Shown here: positions 1-5,654 of the stretch, in pieces
How positions within the stretch are numbered: position 1 is the stretch's first letter
Layout: every line of letters starts with the position of its first letter
Program-made: the position numbers and the translations under genes
The notes under the pieces: model-generated
What the model was told of the DNA's origin: nothing
The model's database searches: none
The model's input: only the letters and a program-made list of their open reading frames with translations
From: CAYYRI01 sp964474185
Lineage (GTDB): Bacteria; Patescibacteriota; Minisyncoccia; Minisyncoccales; RBG-13-42-11
Direction of reading: 5' to 3'
Assembly (NCBI GenBank): GCA_964474185.1
Contig: CAYYRI010000013.1
Location: forward strand, 1-12,264
Length of the DNA stretch: 12,264 bases

Positions 1-59
1 AGGTGTAAGTCCGGCAACGGATTGAGCCGAGTAGCACTAATAAATCATTTTTCTTGGCT
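1..59 (+). rRNA. 23S rRNA, 3' end only
   Basis: This is the last part of a large-subunit rRNA gene that enters from the left edge. The sequence matches the conserved 3' end of 23S rRNA from memory: a GGTGTAAG block, a TTGAGC block and the GTACTAAT-like stretch (here GCACTAATAAAT), in the same order and spacing as the end of Escherichia coli 23S. The exact mature end cannot be fixed because the 5' partner strand lies outside the window; I place it near base 59. The 5S gene follows after about 25 to 30 bases with no tRNA between them. Confidence 0.85.
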
Positions 60-83
60 AGCAATTGATGTCCGTAAGCAAAA

Positions 84-214
84 GGCGCTGAGATGGCGGT
101 TATACTGGAGTTGTCCCACCTGTTCCCATTTCGAACCCGGAAGTGAAATACTCCAAGGCCGATGATAGTGTCTCAGGTTGAGGCGCGAAAGTAGGTAACT
201 GCCACCCCAGCGCC
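84..214 (+). rRNA. rrf: 5S rRNA
   Basis: The gene contains the typical 5S landmarks: TCCCACCTG, a CGAACCCGGAAGTGAAA loop region, CCGATGATAGTG and a GTAGGTAACTGCCA 3' side. Bases 84-97 pair with 201-214 (GGCGCTG with CAGCGCC, TGGC with GCCA) with two A-C mismatches at 91/207 and 93/205, and A-T pairs extend it to 81/217. A normal-length mature 5S of about 119 nt would run from about 90 to 208; the outer pairs are then either a longer helix I or a processing stem. It follows 23S directly, so it belongs to the same rRNA operon. Confidence 0.92.
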
Positions 215-221
215 TTTTTGC

Positions 222-262
222 AAAACAAAAATCCCCCGTTAAAAACAGGGGATTTTTGTTTT
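222..262 (+). terminator. Bidirectional intrinsic terminator after 5S rRNA
   Basis: Bases 222-236 and 248-262 form a perfect 15-bp stem with an 11-base loop (237-247). The core is CCCC/GGGG, with an A-rich 5' flank and a T-rich 3' flank (ATTTTTGTTTT), so it can work as a rho-independent terminator in both directions. It lies 8 bases after the 5S stem and so ends the rRNA operon. It may also stop leftward transcription from the acidic ORF at 337-495. Confidence 0.9.
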
Positions 263-265
263 AGT

Positions 266-321
266 AGGCGAAGAGAACGTAGTCCTCTTCTTCACCTTCG
301 CCCCGCCGTTGCGGGGTTCGG
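266..321 (+). repeat. Two-hairpin palindromic element, copy A (intergenic)
   Basis: This copy begins with the shared AGGCGAAGAG head. Hairpin 1 is GAAGAG (270-275) with CTCTTC (285-290), and its centre has decayed relative to the GATAAATC centre of the coding copies. The shared linker TTCACCTTCG (291-300) follows, then hairpin 2, CCCCGC (301-306) with GCGGGG (311-316), then TTCGG. Hairpin 2 is followed by GTTTTTG, so on the + strand it could also act as a second, weaker terminator behind the rRNA operon. Together with copy E it has the strongest GC hairpin 2 in the family. Confidence 0.75.
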
Positions 322-336
322 TTTTTGATTGTTTAT

Positions 337-495
337 TTACTCAATTTTCTCATCCGCTTCATCATCGTCATCTTCCTCTTCCTCTTCGTCGTCTTTTTCT
401 TCGGTAATTATGTCTTCATCTAATTCCGAGACTTTCTCTTCGTCGTCTTCATAATTCCCAGAGAAGAGAAAAAGGTGAAGTTTTTCTTCTGGCAT
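337..495 (-). CDS. Small, highly acidic protein of unknown function (52 aa)
   Basis: A leftward ATG at 495-493 opens 52 codons ending in TAA at 339-337. The protein starts MPEEKLHLFLFSGNYEDD and its second half is almost entirely Asp and Glu: 28 of 52 residues are acidic by my count. No known domain, signal peptide or membrane segment is visible. No Shine-Dalgarno sequence precedes the ATG. Support for a real gene comes from a good leftward promoter (653 to 626) with no other gene in front of it, and from a terminator-competent stem at 222-262 behind it. Against it, the region is low-complexity GAA/GAC repeat DNA, which stays open by chance more easily. Small acidic proteins can shield basic partners such as ribosomal or nucleic-acid-binding proteins, but nothing here identifies a partner. 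Confidence 0.42.
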   Translation of the reverse strand: MPEEKLHLFLFSGNYEDDEEKVSELDEDIITEEKDDEEEEEDDDDEADEKIE

Positions 496-516
496 AATTT
501 TGAACAGAGTGAAAAA

Positions 517-570
517 TTATAAAGAAGAATAAGGTTCTGACGAAGTCAGGTTCTTAATTCTTCGCTATAA
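517..570. terminator. Long interrupted hairpin, possible leader terminator
   Basis: The stem is built of four paired blocks with a GAA loop at 542-544: 517-521 with 566-570 (TTATA/TATAA), 524-530 with 557-563 (GAAGAAT/ATTCTTC), 531-533 with 553-555 (AAG/CTT) and 537-541 with 545-549 (CTGAC/GTCAG). Read leftward it is followed by an AT-rich TTTTT stretch (about 515-511), so it could end or attenuate a leader RNA of roughly 110 nt before the acidic ORF. Read rightward it is followed by CTTGTTTTTT, so it could also stop read-through from the rRNA operon. Which role applies cannot be told from sequence. Confidence 0.5.
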
Positions 571-625
571 CTTGTTTTTTAAATTATAACGACCTTTTTT
601 AATGTTATTTTCAGATGCTAATATA

Positions 626-653
626 AGTATATTTATTCAAAAAGGTCTGTCAA
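626..653 (-). promoter_or_regulatory. Leftward sigma-70-type promoter
   Basis: On the minus strand a perfect -35 box TTGACA (653-648) and a -10 box TATACT (631-626, five of six consensus bases) are separated by 16 bp. Transcription would start near 619 and run leftward, giving a leader of about 124 nt before the acidic ORF at 495. A 9-bp inverted repeat, GACCTTTTT (591-599) with AAAAAGGTC (639-647), places one arm between the two boxes and the other downstream of the start, an arrangement that would suit a repressor operator; that role is inference. Confidence 0.6.
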
Positions 654-667
654 GCCCCCAAGCTTTG

Positions 668-676
668 TGATAAAAT
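668..676 (+). promoter_or_regulatory. Possible extended -10 promoter for the mreC operon
   Basis: TG-A-TAAAAT (668-676) matches an extended -10 box. A start would fall near 683, about 24 bases before the mreC ATG, inside the small hairpin at 682-700. No good -35 box is present at the right distance (the bases there are TGTCAA, which are the -35 box of the opposite promoter read on this strand). If both promoters are real they diverge from one short region. Confidence 0.35.
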
Positions 677-681
677 TGATC

Positions 682-700
682 AATGAATTGAAAATTCATT
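682..700. repeat. Small hairpin before mreC
   Basis: AATGAATT (682-689) and AATTCATT (693-700) form a perfect 8-bp stem with a GAA loop, ending six bases before the mreC start codon. It resembles the tight-loop hairpins in the mreC-mreD gap in length, loop size and AATGAAT sequence. No Shine-Dalgarno sequence precedes mreC, so this hairpin occupies the place where one would be. Confidence 0.6.
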
Positions 701-706
701 TGACCG

Positions 707-1501
707 ATGAAGCCCGCATTTAATTATAAAATCATCGTTATCCCCGTCTTGGTCGTCGTTTTTTTTGTTGTTTCAAACCTGACGGGATTTTTCAAACCGG
801 TCAAAAATTTTTTCTATTCTTTTTCCCAGCCGATCCAAAGAACTCTTTGGAAAACGGGAAATAGCGTCTCAGATTTTTTCGGAGGGATTTTGGAGATTAA
901 AATTCTGAAAAAAGAATTGGAAGCGGTCTATCTTGAAAATCAGGCGCTGCGCGGCCGGATAGCCGTCTTGGCAGAATTAAAAAAAGAAAACGAAGATTTG
1001 AGAACCGCTTTGAATATCGGTTTGGAAAAAGATTTTGAGCTGGAGCTGGCCCAGATTACCGGCAAAGACGTATCTCAGGATTCCATTTTGGTTGACAAGG
1101 GCTCCAAAGACGGAATTTTGAAGGGCTTTCCGGTTATAACTTCCCAGAAAATTCTTCTGGGAAGAATCGGCGAAGTTTATGAAAACTTTTCCGAAGTCAT
1201 TTTAATATCGAATAAAGACAGCTCTTTTAGCGTTAAAATCCAGGATAAAGATGCTTCGGGCATCGTCAAGGGAGAAGGCAGTTTAATGCTTTTTCTTGAT
1301 CTTATCCCTAAAAATAAGGAGATTTCCGAAGGAGAATTTGTGATTACTACGGCCCTGGGGGGAATCTTCCCGAAAGGGATTTTGGTGGGAGAGATTACGG
1401 AAGTGAAAAAAACAGACATCCAGCCCTTTCAAACGGCGGGAATAAAGCCGAGCTTTAAAATCGATGGATTAGACGGCGTATTCATCATTACGCATTTTTA
1501 A
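707..1501 (+). CDS. mreC: Rod shape-determining protein MreC
   Basis: MreC is a membrane-anchored, mostly extracytoplasmic scaffold that links MreB and MreD to PBP2 and activates lateral wall synthesis. The 264 residues show the family plan: a short basic N-terminus, one membrane segment (about 8-28, IIVIPVLVVVFFVV), a coiled coil (about 62-102, with repeated ELKKENEDLR-type heptads), then the beta-rich domain. That domain carries the typical VDKGSKDGILKGFPVIT stretch, KILLGRIGEV, and the late GGIFPKGILVGEI block. The length is normal to slightly short for the family. The start at 707 puts the hydrophobic segment at the expected place; it lacks a visible ribosome binding site. It is the first gene of a run that continues with mreD and mrdA. 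MreB is not in the window. Confidence 0.95.
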   Translation: MKPAFNYKIIVIPVLVVVFFVVSNLTGFFKPVKNFFYSFSQPIQRTLWKTGNSVSDFFGGILEIKILKKELEAVYLENQALRGRIAVLAELKKENEDLRTALNIGLEKDFELELAQITGKDVSQDSILVDKGSKDGILKGFPVITSQKILLGRIGEVYENFSEVILISNKDSSFSVKIQDKDASGIVKGEGSLMLFLDLIPKNKEISEGEFVITTALGGIFPKGILVGEITEVKKTDIQPFQTAGIKPSFKIDGLDGVFIITHF

Positions 1502-1507
1502 ATACTC

Positions 1508-1609
1508 AATGAATCTCCGATTTATTTCGATCTTCAATAAATTTTCAATTTATTTCGATGTTCGCTGAATCTTTGATTCATCTCACCTCTCGTAAATCTA
1601 AAGATTTAC
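1508..1609. repeat. Four tandem tight-loop hairpins in the mreC-mreD gap
   Basis: The 112-base gap holds four consecutive small inverted repeats with loops of two or three bases. H1 is AATGAATC/GATTTATT (1508-1526, one G-U pair), H2 is AATAAATT/AATTTATT (1536-1554), H3 is TGAATC/GATTCA (1566-1580) and H4 is GTAAATCT/AGATTTAC (1592-1609). They are spaced about 27 bases apart, and the linkers share a TTCGAT/TTCAAT-like core, so this looks like a degenerate tandem repeat with a palindromic unit. The mreD start codon overlaps the TTCAATG that ends the last unit. No promoter or ribosome binding site is evident in the gap. Confidence 0.7.
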
Positions 1610-1613
1610 TTCA

Positions 1614-1958
1614 ATGTTAAAAAAATTTTTACTTTTGGTTTTGGGTTTGTATTTTCTGACTCTTTTGCAAACCAGTTTTTCAGTTTTTTTTGACGTTCGC
1701 GGCATAGTTCCCAATCTTGTTTTTGTCGCCGTAATATTCTTGAGTCTTTTTACGTCTCCCGGGCTTTGGTGGGGGGAAATTTCCGCATTTATAGGCGGAT
1801 TTTATCTGGATGTTTTTTCTTTCAGTATTACGGGATTTTTCGGATTATATACTTTAATCTTGGTAAGTTCGGCGCTTTTCATCAGATTTATTTTTAAAAG
1901 ACATATTAAAATACCCGAGCCGCGGCGAAGGGTGGAAAAGAGGATTTATCCTCTTTGA
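1614..1958 (+). CDS. mreD: Rod shape-determining protein MreD, short form
   Basis: MreD is an integral membrane partner of MreC in the elongation complex. This 114-residue protein has about four hydrophobic segments (roughly 5-25, 32-48, 50-66 and 76-95). They include the family-like VPNLVFVAVIFLSLF and the GFYLDVFSFSITGFFGL stretch, where MreD proteins carry a G-x-x-x-D pattern. Its place between mreC and mrdA is the standard order. Most MreD proteins are near 160 residues with five or six segments, so the C-terminal part is missing. Residues from about 100 on (PEPRRRVEKRIYPL) and the TGA stop come from an inverted copy of the palindromic element. Without that insertion the gene would end at the TGA at 1977-1979 after KRHIKI, giving 100 residues, so it was already short before the insertion. 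Function may be kept; that is uncertain. Confidence 0.85.
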   Translation: MLKKFLLLVLGLYFLTLLQTSFSVFFDVRGIVPNLVFVAVIFLSLFTSPGLWWGEISAFIGGFYLDVFSFSITGFFGLYTLILVSSALFIRFIFKRHIKIPEPRRRVEKRIYPL

Positions 1959-1967
1959 CTCTCGGTC
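1913..1967 (-). repeat. Two-hairpin palindromic element, copy B (inverted, at the mreD 3' end)
   Basis: Read on the minus strand this has the family order: hairpin 1 AAAGAGGAT-AA-ATCCTCTTT (1956 to 1937, perfect 9 bp), linker ending CACCCTTCG, a CCGCGG core, then CTCGGGT at 1919-1913. An 8-bp direct repeat ATTAAAAT flanks it (1905-1912 touching the element, and 1968-1975). The segment between the repeats begins ACCCGAG and ends CTCGGTC, an imperfect terminal inverted repeat. The distance between repeats is 63 bases, a whole number of codons. The copy supplies the last 15 or so codons and the stop of mreD. Confidence 0.78.
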
Positions 1968-2006
1968 ATTAAAATCTGATGGTGGTTTAATAAAGCATCA
2001 AATATT

Positions 2007-4046
2007 ATGTTTAAGAAATTTCTAACGGGGTCAAAAAACTTTGACGATATCGAACTCAAAGGTGAAATGAATTCAGAATTCATTGAACCTCACGAGATTC
2101 TCCTGGATTCTCTCGCAAAAAAAAGAGAACAGGAATTGGGCATTTCGGAAAAAAAATTGGAGGTGCTTCTTTTGAGAAAAATTCTCCATGGTTTTTACAT
2201 TGTTTCAATTCTTCTGATTTTGATTCTTTTGGCCAAAACCTTTCAACTCCAGATTGTCGAAGGCAAAAATTTCTCCATTCTGGCGGAAGGAAACAAATTT
2301 ATAATCTCCCAAATCCAGGCGGAAAGGGGGGTGATTTATGATAAAAATCTCAACCAGCTTGTTTTTAACCAGCTCAGTTTCGATTTGATTTGCCAGAAAG
2401 ACAATCTTCCCCAGGATAAAACTGAAAGAGAAAGGGTTATTGGCGAAGTTGCCGAAATTATCGAGGAAGGCGATGAAGATAAATCTTCATCTTCACCCTT
2501 CGTTCGGCTTCGCCTCGCTCGGGTAATAGAAGAATCAACCTCGACCCAGATTCTGATTTTCGAAAATCTCGACCACCAAAACTTGATTCTGCTCCAGACG
2601 AAAATAAAAGAACTCCCGGGGTTTTCCGTCAAAGACAACGTTATCAGGGAATACAAAGACGGCGCGACGTTTTCCCATCTCATCGGTTATACCAATAAAA
2701 TAAAATCCGAAGAAATGGAGAAAGCCCCCGATTTTTATTCTGTTTTTGATTATGTCGGCAGGACCGGCATTGAAAACTTCTACGAAGAAGCCTTGAGAAA
2801 GAATCCCGGGAAATTGAGGATTGAGAGGGACGCCCAGGGCAATATAATCTCGCAGGAAACCGTTTCGCTCCCCGAATCGGGGAAAAGCCTGGTTCTTTGG
2901 CTGGATTCCGATCTACAAAAGAAAATAAAAGAAGAATTGGAAAAAGAACTTCAAATTGTGGGAGCCAAAAGAGCCGTTGGAATAGCCCTGGATCCCAAAA
3001 CCGGAGGAGTTTTGTCTTTGGTTTCTTTGCCCGATTTCGACAATAATTTGTTTCAAAAGGGAGCGGATCCCGAAGCTCTTTCTGAGCTTTTGAAAGATAC
3101 TTCCGGCCTTAATCCTCTTTTCAACCGGGCAATTTCCGGAGGATACTTGACGGGTTCCACCATCAAACCCTTGATCGCCTCCGCCGCTTTGGAAGAAAAC
3201 ATAATTAGCCCAGAGAAAAAACTTGATTGCGAAGGTAAAATTGTGATTCCCAATATCTGGGACCCGGCTTCGCCCACCATCAAAAAAGACTGGACGACTC
3301 ACGGCTGGACGGACCTGAGGAAAGCCCTTGCCGAATCCTGCAACGTTTATTTCTATACGGTGGGAGGAGGATTTGAGAATCAGAAAGGTTTGGGCCCGAC
3401 AAAAATTAAAGAATATCTGGAGCTTTTCGGCTGGAACCAAAAAACGGGAATCGACTTGCCGGGAGAGGAGGAGGGATTTATACCGGATAAAGAATGGAAG
3501 AAAAAGGTTTGGGGAAATGATTGGTGGGACGGAGACACTTATAATCTTTCCATCGGACAGGGATTTCTCCAGATTACGCCAATGGAAGTAATCAACAGTT
3601 TCGCCGCCATAGCCAACGGAGGAACATTGTATAAGCCCAAGGTTGTTAAAGACATTATCGACGGCGACAAAAAAATAGTTGAAGAATTCAAACCCGAAAT
3701 TATCAGTCAAAACTTCATTGATCCTAACAATCTCCAAATTGTCAGAGAGGGAATGAGGCAGGCCGTGACGGGGCAAAGTTCTCCTCAGGCCTCAGCCGTA
3801 ATCTTGAATTCCTTGCCGGTTTCCGTAGCCGCCAAGACAGGAACCGCCGAATTGGGCGGAAGTTCTTATAACAACTGGATAACGGTTTTCGCCCCTTACG
3901 ACGATCCCCAGATTGTTTTGACTTTAATGATTGAGAACGTAAAGGGGGTGCAGGCCGCCGTATTGCCCGTAGCCAGATCGGTTTTAGAGTGGTATTTCGG
4001 CTCGGGAACGACAACTTTACCGGCCTCAGAAAATGAAGTAAGATAG
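2007..4046 (+). CDS. mrdA: Penicillin-binding protein 2 (elongation DD-transpeptidase)
   Basis: PBP2 cross-links peptidoglycan in the elongation complex with MreC/MreD and RodA; it sits in the membrane with its active domain outside. The 679-residue protein has a cytoplasmic N-terminus of about 60 residues, one membrane segment (about 63-84), the dimerisation domain beginning near ERGVIYDKN, and a transpeptidase domain with all three catalytic motifs: S384-T-I-K387 (nucleophile serine and lysine), S444-C-N446, and K610-T-G612. Residues 155-173 (DEDKSSSSPFVRLRLARV core) are an in-frame copy of the palindromic element lying in the dimerisation domain. The start at 2007 gives MFKKFLTGSKNF; an in-frame ATG at 2067, with AAGGTG three bases before it, is an alternative that would still keep the membrane segment. 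RodA is not adjacent; lysS follows after 5 bases. Confidence 0.96.
   Translation: MFKKFLTGSKNFDDIELKGEMNSEFIEPHEILLDSLAKKREQELGISEKKLEVLLLRKILHGFYIVSILLILILLAKTFQLQIVEGKNFSILAEGNKFIISQIQAERGVIYDKNLNQLVFNQLSFDLICQKDNLPQDKTERERVIGEVAEIIEEGDEDKSSSSPFVRLRLARVIEESTSTQILIFENLDHQNLILLQTKIKELPGFSVKDNVIREYKDGATFSHLIGYTNKIKSEEMEKAPDFYSVFDYVGRTGIENFYEEALRKNPGKLRIERDAQGNIISQETVSLPESGKSLVLWLDSDLQKKIKEELEKELQIVGAKRAVGIALDPKTGGVLSLVSLPDFDNNLFQKGADPEALSELLKDTSGLNPLFNRAISGGYLTGSTIKPLIASAALEENIISPEKKLDCEGKIVIPNIWDPASPTIKKDWTTHGWTDLRKALAESCNVYFYTVGGGFENQKGLGPTKIKEYLELFGWNQKTGIDLPGEEEGFIPDKEWKKKVWGNDWWDGDTYNLSIGQGFLQITPMEVINSFAAIANGGTLYKPKVVKDIIDGDKKIVEEFKPEIISQNFIDPNNLQIVREGMRQAVTGQSSPQASAVILNSLPVSVAAKTGTAELGGSSYNNWITVFAPYDDPQIVLTLMIENVKGVQAAVLPVARSVLEWYFGSGTTTLPASENEVR
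2469..2525 (+). repeat. Two-hairpin palindromic element, copy C (in frame in mrdA)
   Basis: Hairpin 1 is GATGAAGAT (2472-2480), AA loop, ATCTTCATC (2483-2491), a perfect 9-bp stem. The linker is TTCACCCTTCG. Hairpin 2 is nested: ACCC (2495-2498) with GGGT (2521-2524) and GGC (2506-2508) with GCC (2512-2514). Imperfect direct repeats flank it: ATCGAGGAA (2460-2468) and ATAGAAGAA (2526-2534), seven of nine identical, so the protein reads IEE on both sides. The offset is 66 bases, exactly 22 codons. It encodes GDEDKSSSSPFVRLRLARV. Confidence 0.85.
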
Positions 4047-4051
4047 AACAT

Positions 4052-5515
4052 ATGGCCACTATTGACGATCTGAGACAAACTCGGATTAAAAAACTGGAAG
4101 CGATCAGGAAGGCCCTCTTTAATCCTTACCCCGAAAAAACCAAAAGAACTCACAAAATCGCTGAGGCGTTGAAAGATTTCAACGCCATGAATCGTTCAAA
4201 AAAGGAGGTGATTTTGGCAGGGAGAATCAAATCCGTGAGAGGACACGGCGGCTCCACCTTTTTGGACGTTGAAGACGGTTCGGGGCAGATTCAGGCCTTT
4301 TTGAGAAAAGACAGAGTGGGCGAGAGGAGCTATCAGTTTTTTCTTAATAATTTTGACGTCGGAGATTTTATTGAAGCGAGAGGGATTTTATTTAAAACCA
4401 AAAAAGGGGAAAAAACCATAGAAGTGTCCGATTTCAAAATGTTGGCAAAATCATTGCTGCCTTTGCCCGAGAAGTGGCATGGACTTCAGGACGTCGAAGA
4501 AAGATTCAGAAAAAGATATTTGGATTTGCTCTTTAACCCCGCAGTCAAAGAAAAGTTTGAAATTCGTTCGAAAATCATAAAAGAAATCAGAAGTTTTTTG
4601 GACGGGGAAGGATTTTTGGAAGTGGAAACGCCTGTTCTGCAGTTAATTTACGGAGGAGCCAAGGCAAAACCCTTTAAGACCCATCTTAATGCCCTGGATA
4701 TCGATATTTATCTGAGAATTGCCTTGGAGCTTTATTTAAAAAGGCTTCTGGTCGGCGGATTTGAAAAAGTTTACGAAATCGGAAAATGCTTCAGGAACGA
4801 AGGAGTGGATAGAAGCCATAATCCCGATTTTACGATGCTGGAATTTTACTGGGCTTACTCTGATTACAAAGAGCTGATGAAGCTGACCGAAAAATTATTC
4901 GAGAGCGTGGTAAAAAGGGTGCGGGGCGATCTCAAAATCCAGTACGAAGACAAAAAAATCAGCTTTAAGGCTCCTTTTGAAAGAATCGGATTCAACCTGC
5001 TTTTGAAAAAATATACTAAAATAAATCTGAAAGAAATTAATCTTGCGGCTTTGAAAAAAGAAGCTCAAAAGCTTGGGGTAAAAGTTGAAAAAAACATGCA
5101 GAAAGCGGAGGTTGCGGATGAAATTTATAAAAAATACTGTCTGCCGAAAATTCTGAAGCCCACTTTCGTAATAAATCATCCTGTGGGCGCTTTTCCTCTT
5201 GCCAAAACCAATTCTGAAGACATATCGAAACTGGCAAATTTCCAACTGATAGTCGGAGGATGGGAACTGGTCAATGCTTTTTCCGAATTGAACGATCCTT
5301 TGGAGCAGAGAAAACGATTCGAGGAGCAGGAAAAATTCTTTAAACAGGGATCGGAGGAAGCCCAAAGAATGGATGAGGATTTTCTGGAAGCCCTGGAATA
5401 CGGCATGCCGCCCGCTGCGGGCTTTGGAATGGGGATAGACAGGTTAGTGACGTTGTTGACCGACTCTCACAGCCTGAGAGAAGTAATATTATTCCCGACA
5501 ATGAAACCCCGTTAG
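4052..5515 (+). CDS. lysS: Lysyl-tRNA synthetase, class II
   Basis: This enzyme charges tRNA-Lys with lysine using ATP in the cytoplasm. At 487 residues it is full length. The N-terminal OB fold that binds the anticodon is seen at about 50-130 (VILAGRIKSVRGHGGSTFLDVEDGSGQ). The class II core has motif 1 (FLEVETPVLQLIYGGAKAKPF), the substrate-pocket stretch YLRIALELYLKRLLVGGFEKVYEIGKCFRNEG running into motif 2 with SHNPDFTMLEFYWAY, and motif 3 at the end (GMGIDRLVTLLTDSHSLREVILFP). The usual motif 1 reading PVLQ-x-I-x-GGA is kept. It starts 5 bases after mrdA, so it is probably read from the same message. The last codons MKPR-stop come from the left end of the inverted-repeat element at 5502-5646; without it the protein would end MKPK-stop. 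Confidence 0.97.
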   Translation: MATIDDLRQTRIKKLEAIRKALFNPYPEKTKRTHKIAEALKDFNAMNRSKKEVILAGRIKSVRGHGGSTFLDVEDGSGQIQAFLRKDRVGERSYQFFLNNFDVGDFIEARGILFKTKKGEKTIEVSDFKMLAKSLLPLPEKWHGLQDVEERFRKRYLDLLFNPAVKEKFEIRSKIIKEIRSFLDGEGFLEVETPVLQLIYGGAKAKPFKTHLNALDIDIYLRIALELYLKRLLVGGFEKVYEIGKCFRNEGVDRSHNPDFTMLEFYWAYSDYKELMKLTEKLFESVVKRVRGDLKIQYEDKKISFKAPFERIGFNLLLKKYTKINLKEINLAALKKEAQKLGVKVEKNMQKAEVADEIYKKYCLPKILKPTFVINHPVGAFPLAKTNSEDISKLANFQLIVGGWELVNAFSELNDPLEQRKRFEEQEKFFKQGSEEAQRMDEDFLEALEYGMPPAAGFGMGIDRLVTLLTDSHSLREVILFPTMKPR

Positions 5516-5646
5516 AAGTCTTGCAAATAAAAATTTTTCATGAAAAATTTTTATTTGATAAACAGAAATACGTTAGTTCAATAAAATTAGTTATGTTTAA
5601 TAATAATCATCTACAGTAAAAAAACAACTTCTAACGGGGTGAAACC
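5502..5646. mobile_element. MITE-like element at the lysS/serS junction
   Basis: A 14-bp perfect inverted repeat, ACCCCGTTAGAAGT (5506-5519) and ACTTCTAACGGGGT (5627-5640), bounds about 135 bases without coding content. A 7-bp direct repeat TGAAACC (5502-5508 and 5640-5646) overlaps the ends, as expected for a target duplication, giving 131 bases between the repeats. The left end holds the TAG stop of lysS. Removing one repeat and the interior joins ATG-AAA-CCA-AAA-TAA, which ends lysS as MKPK-stop, the usual type of LysRS C-terminus. No transposase is encoded, so it would need one in trans. As RNA the ends could pair and bury the GGGGTG (5636-5641) that lies 13 bases before serS. Confidence 0.65.
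5524..5557. repeat. 34-bp perfect palindrome
   Basis: CAAATAAAAATTTTTCA (5524-5540) is followed directly by its exact reverse complement (5541-5557), with no loop base. It lies just inside the left end of the junction element. It is AT-rich and not followed by a T run on the + strand, so it is not a typical terminator. It could extrude as a cruciform. Confidence 0.85.
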
Positions 5647-5654
5647 AAAATAAT

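Noticed and set aside
1956..2006. mreD and mrdA are in the same frame and separated only by TGA codons, which would fuse them under genetic code 25 (TGA = Gly).
   Set aside because: No gene in the window has an internal TGA, other genes end at TAA or TAG, and murF also ends with TGA at a sensible place. MreD and PBP2 are separate proteins, so TGA is a stop here.
2913..3776. A long minus-strand reading frame opposite mrdA.
   Set aside because: It lies opposite the catalytic domain of PBP2, whose motifs are intact, and its translation shows no recognisable family; it is a shadow of the real gene.
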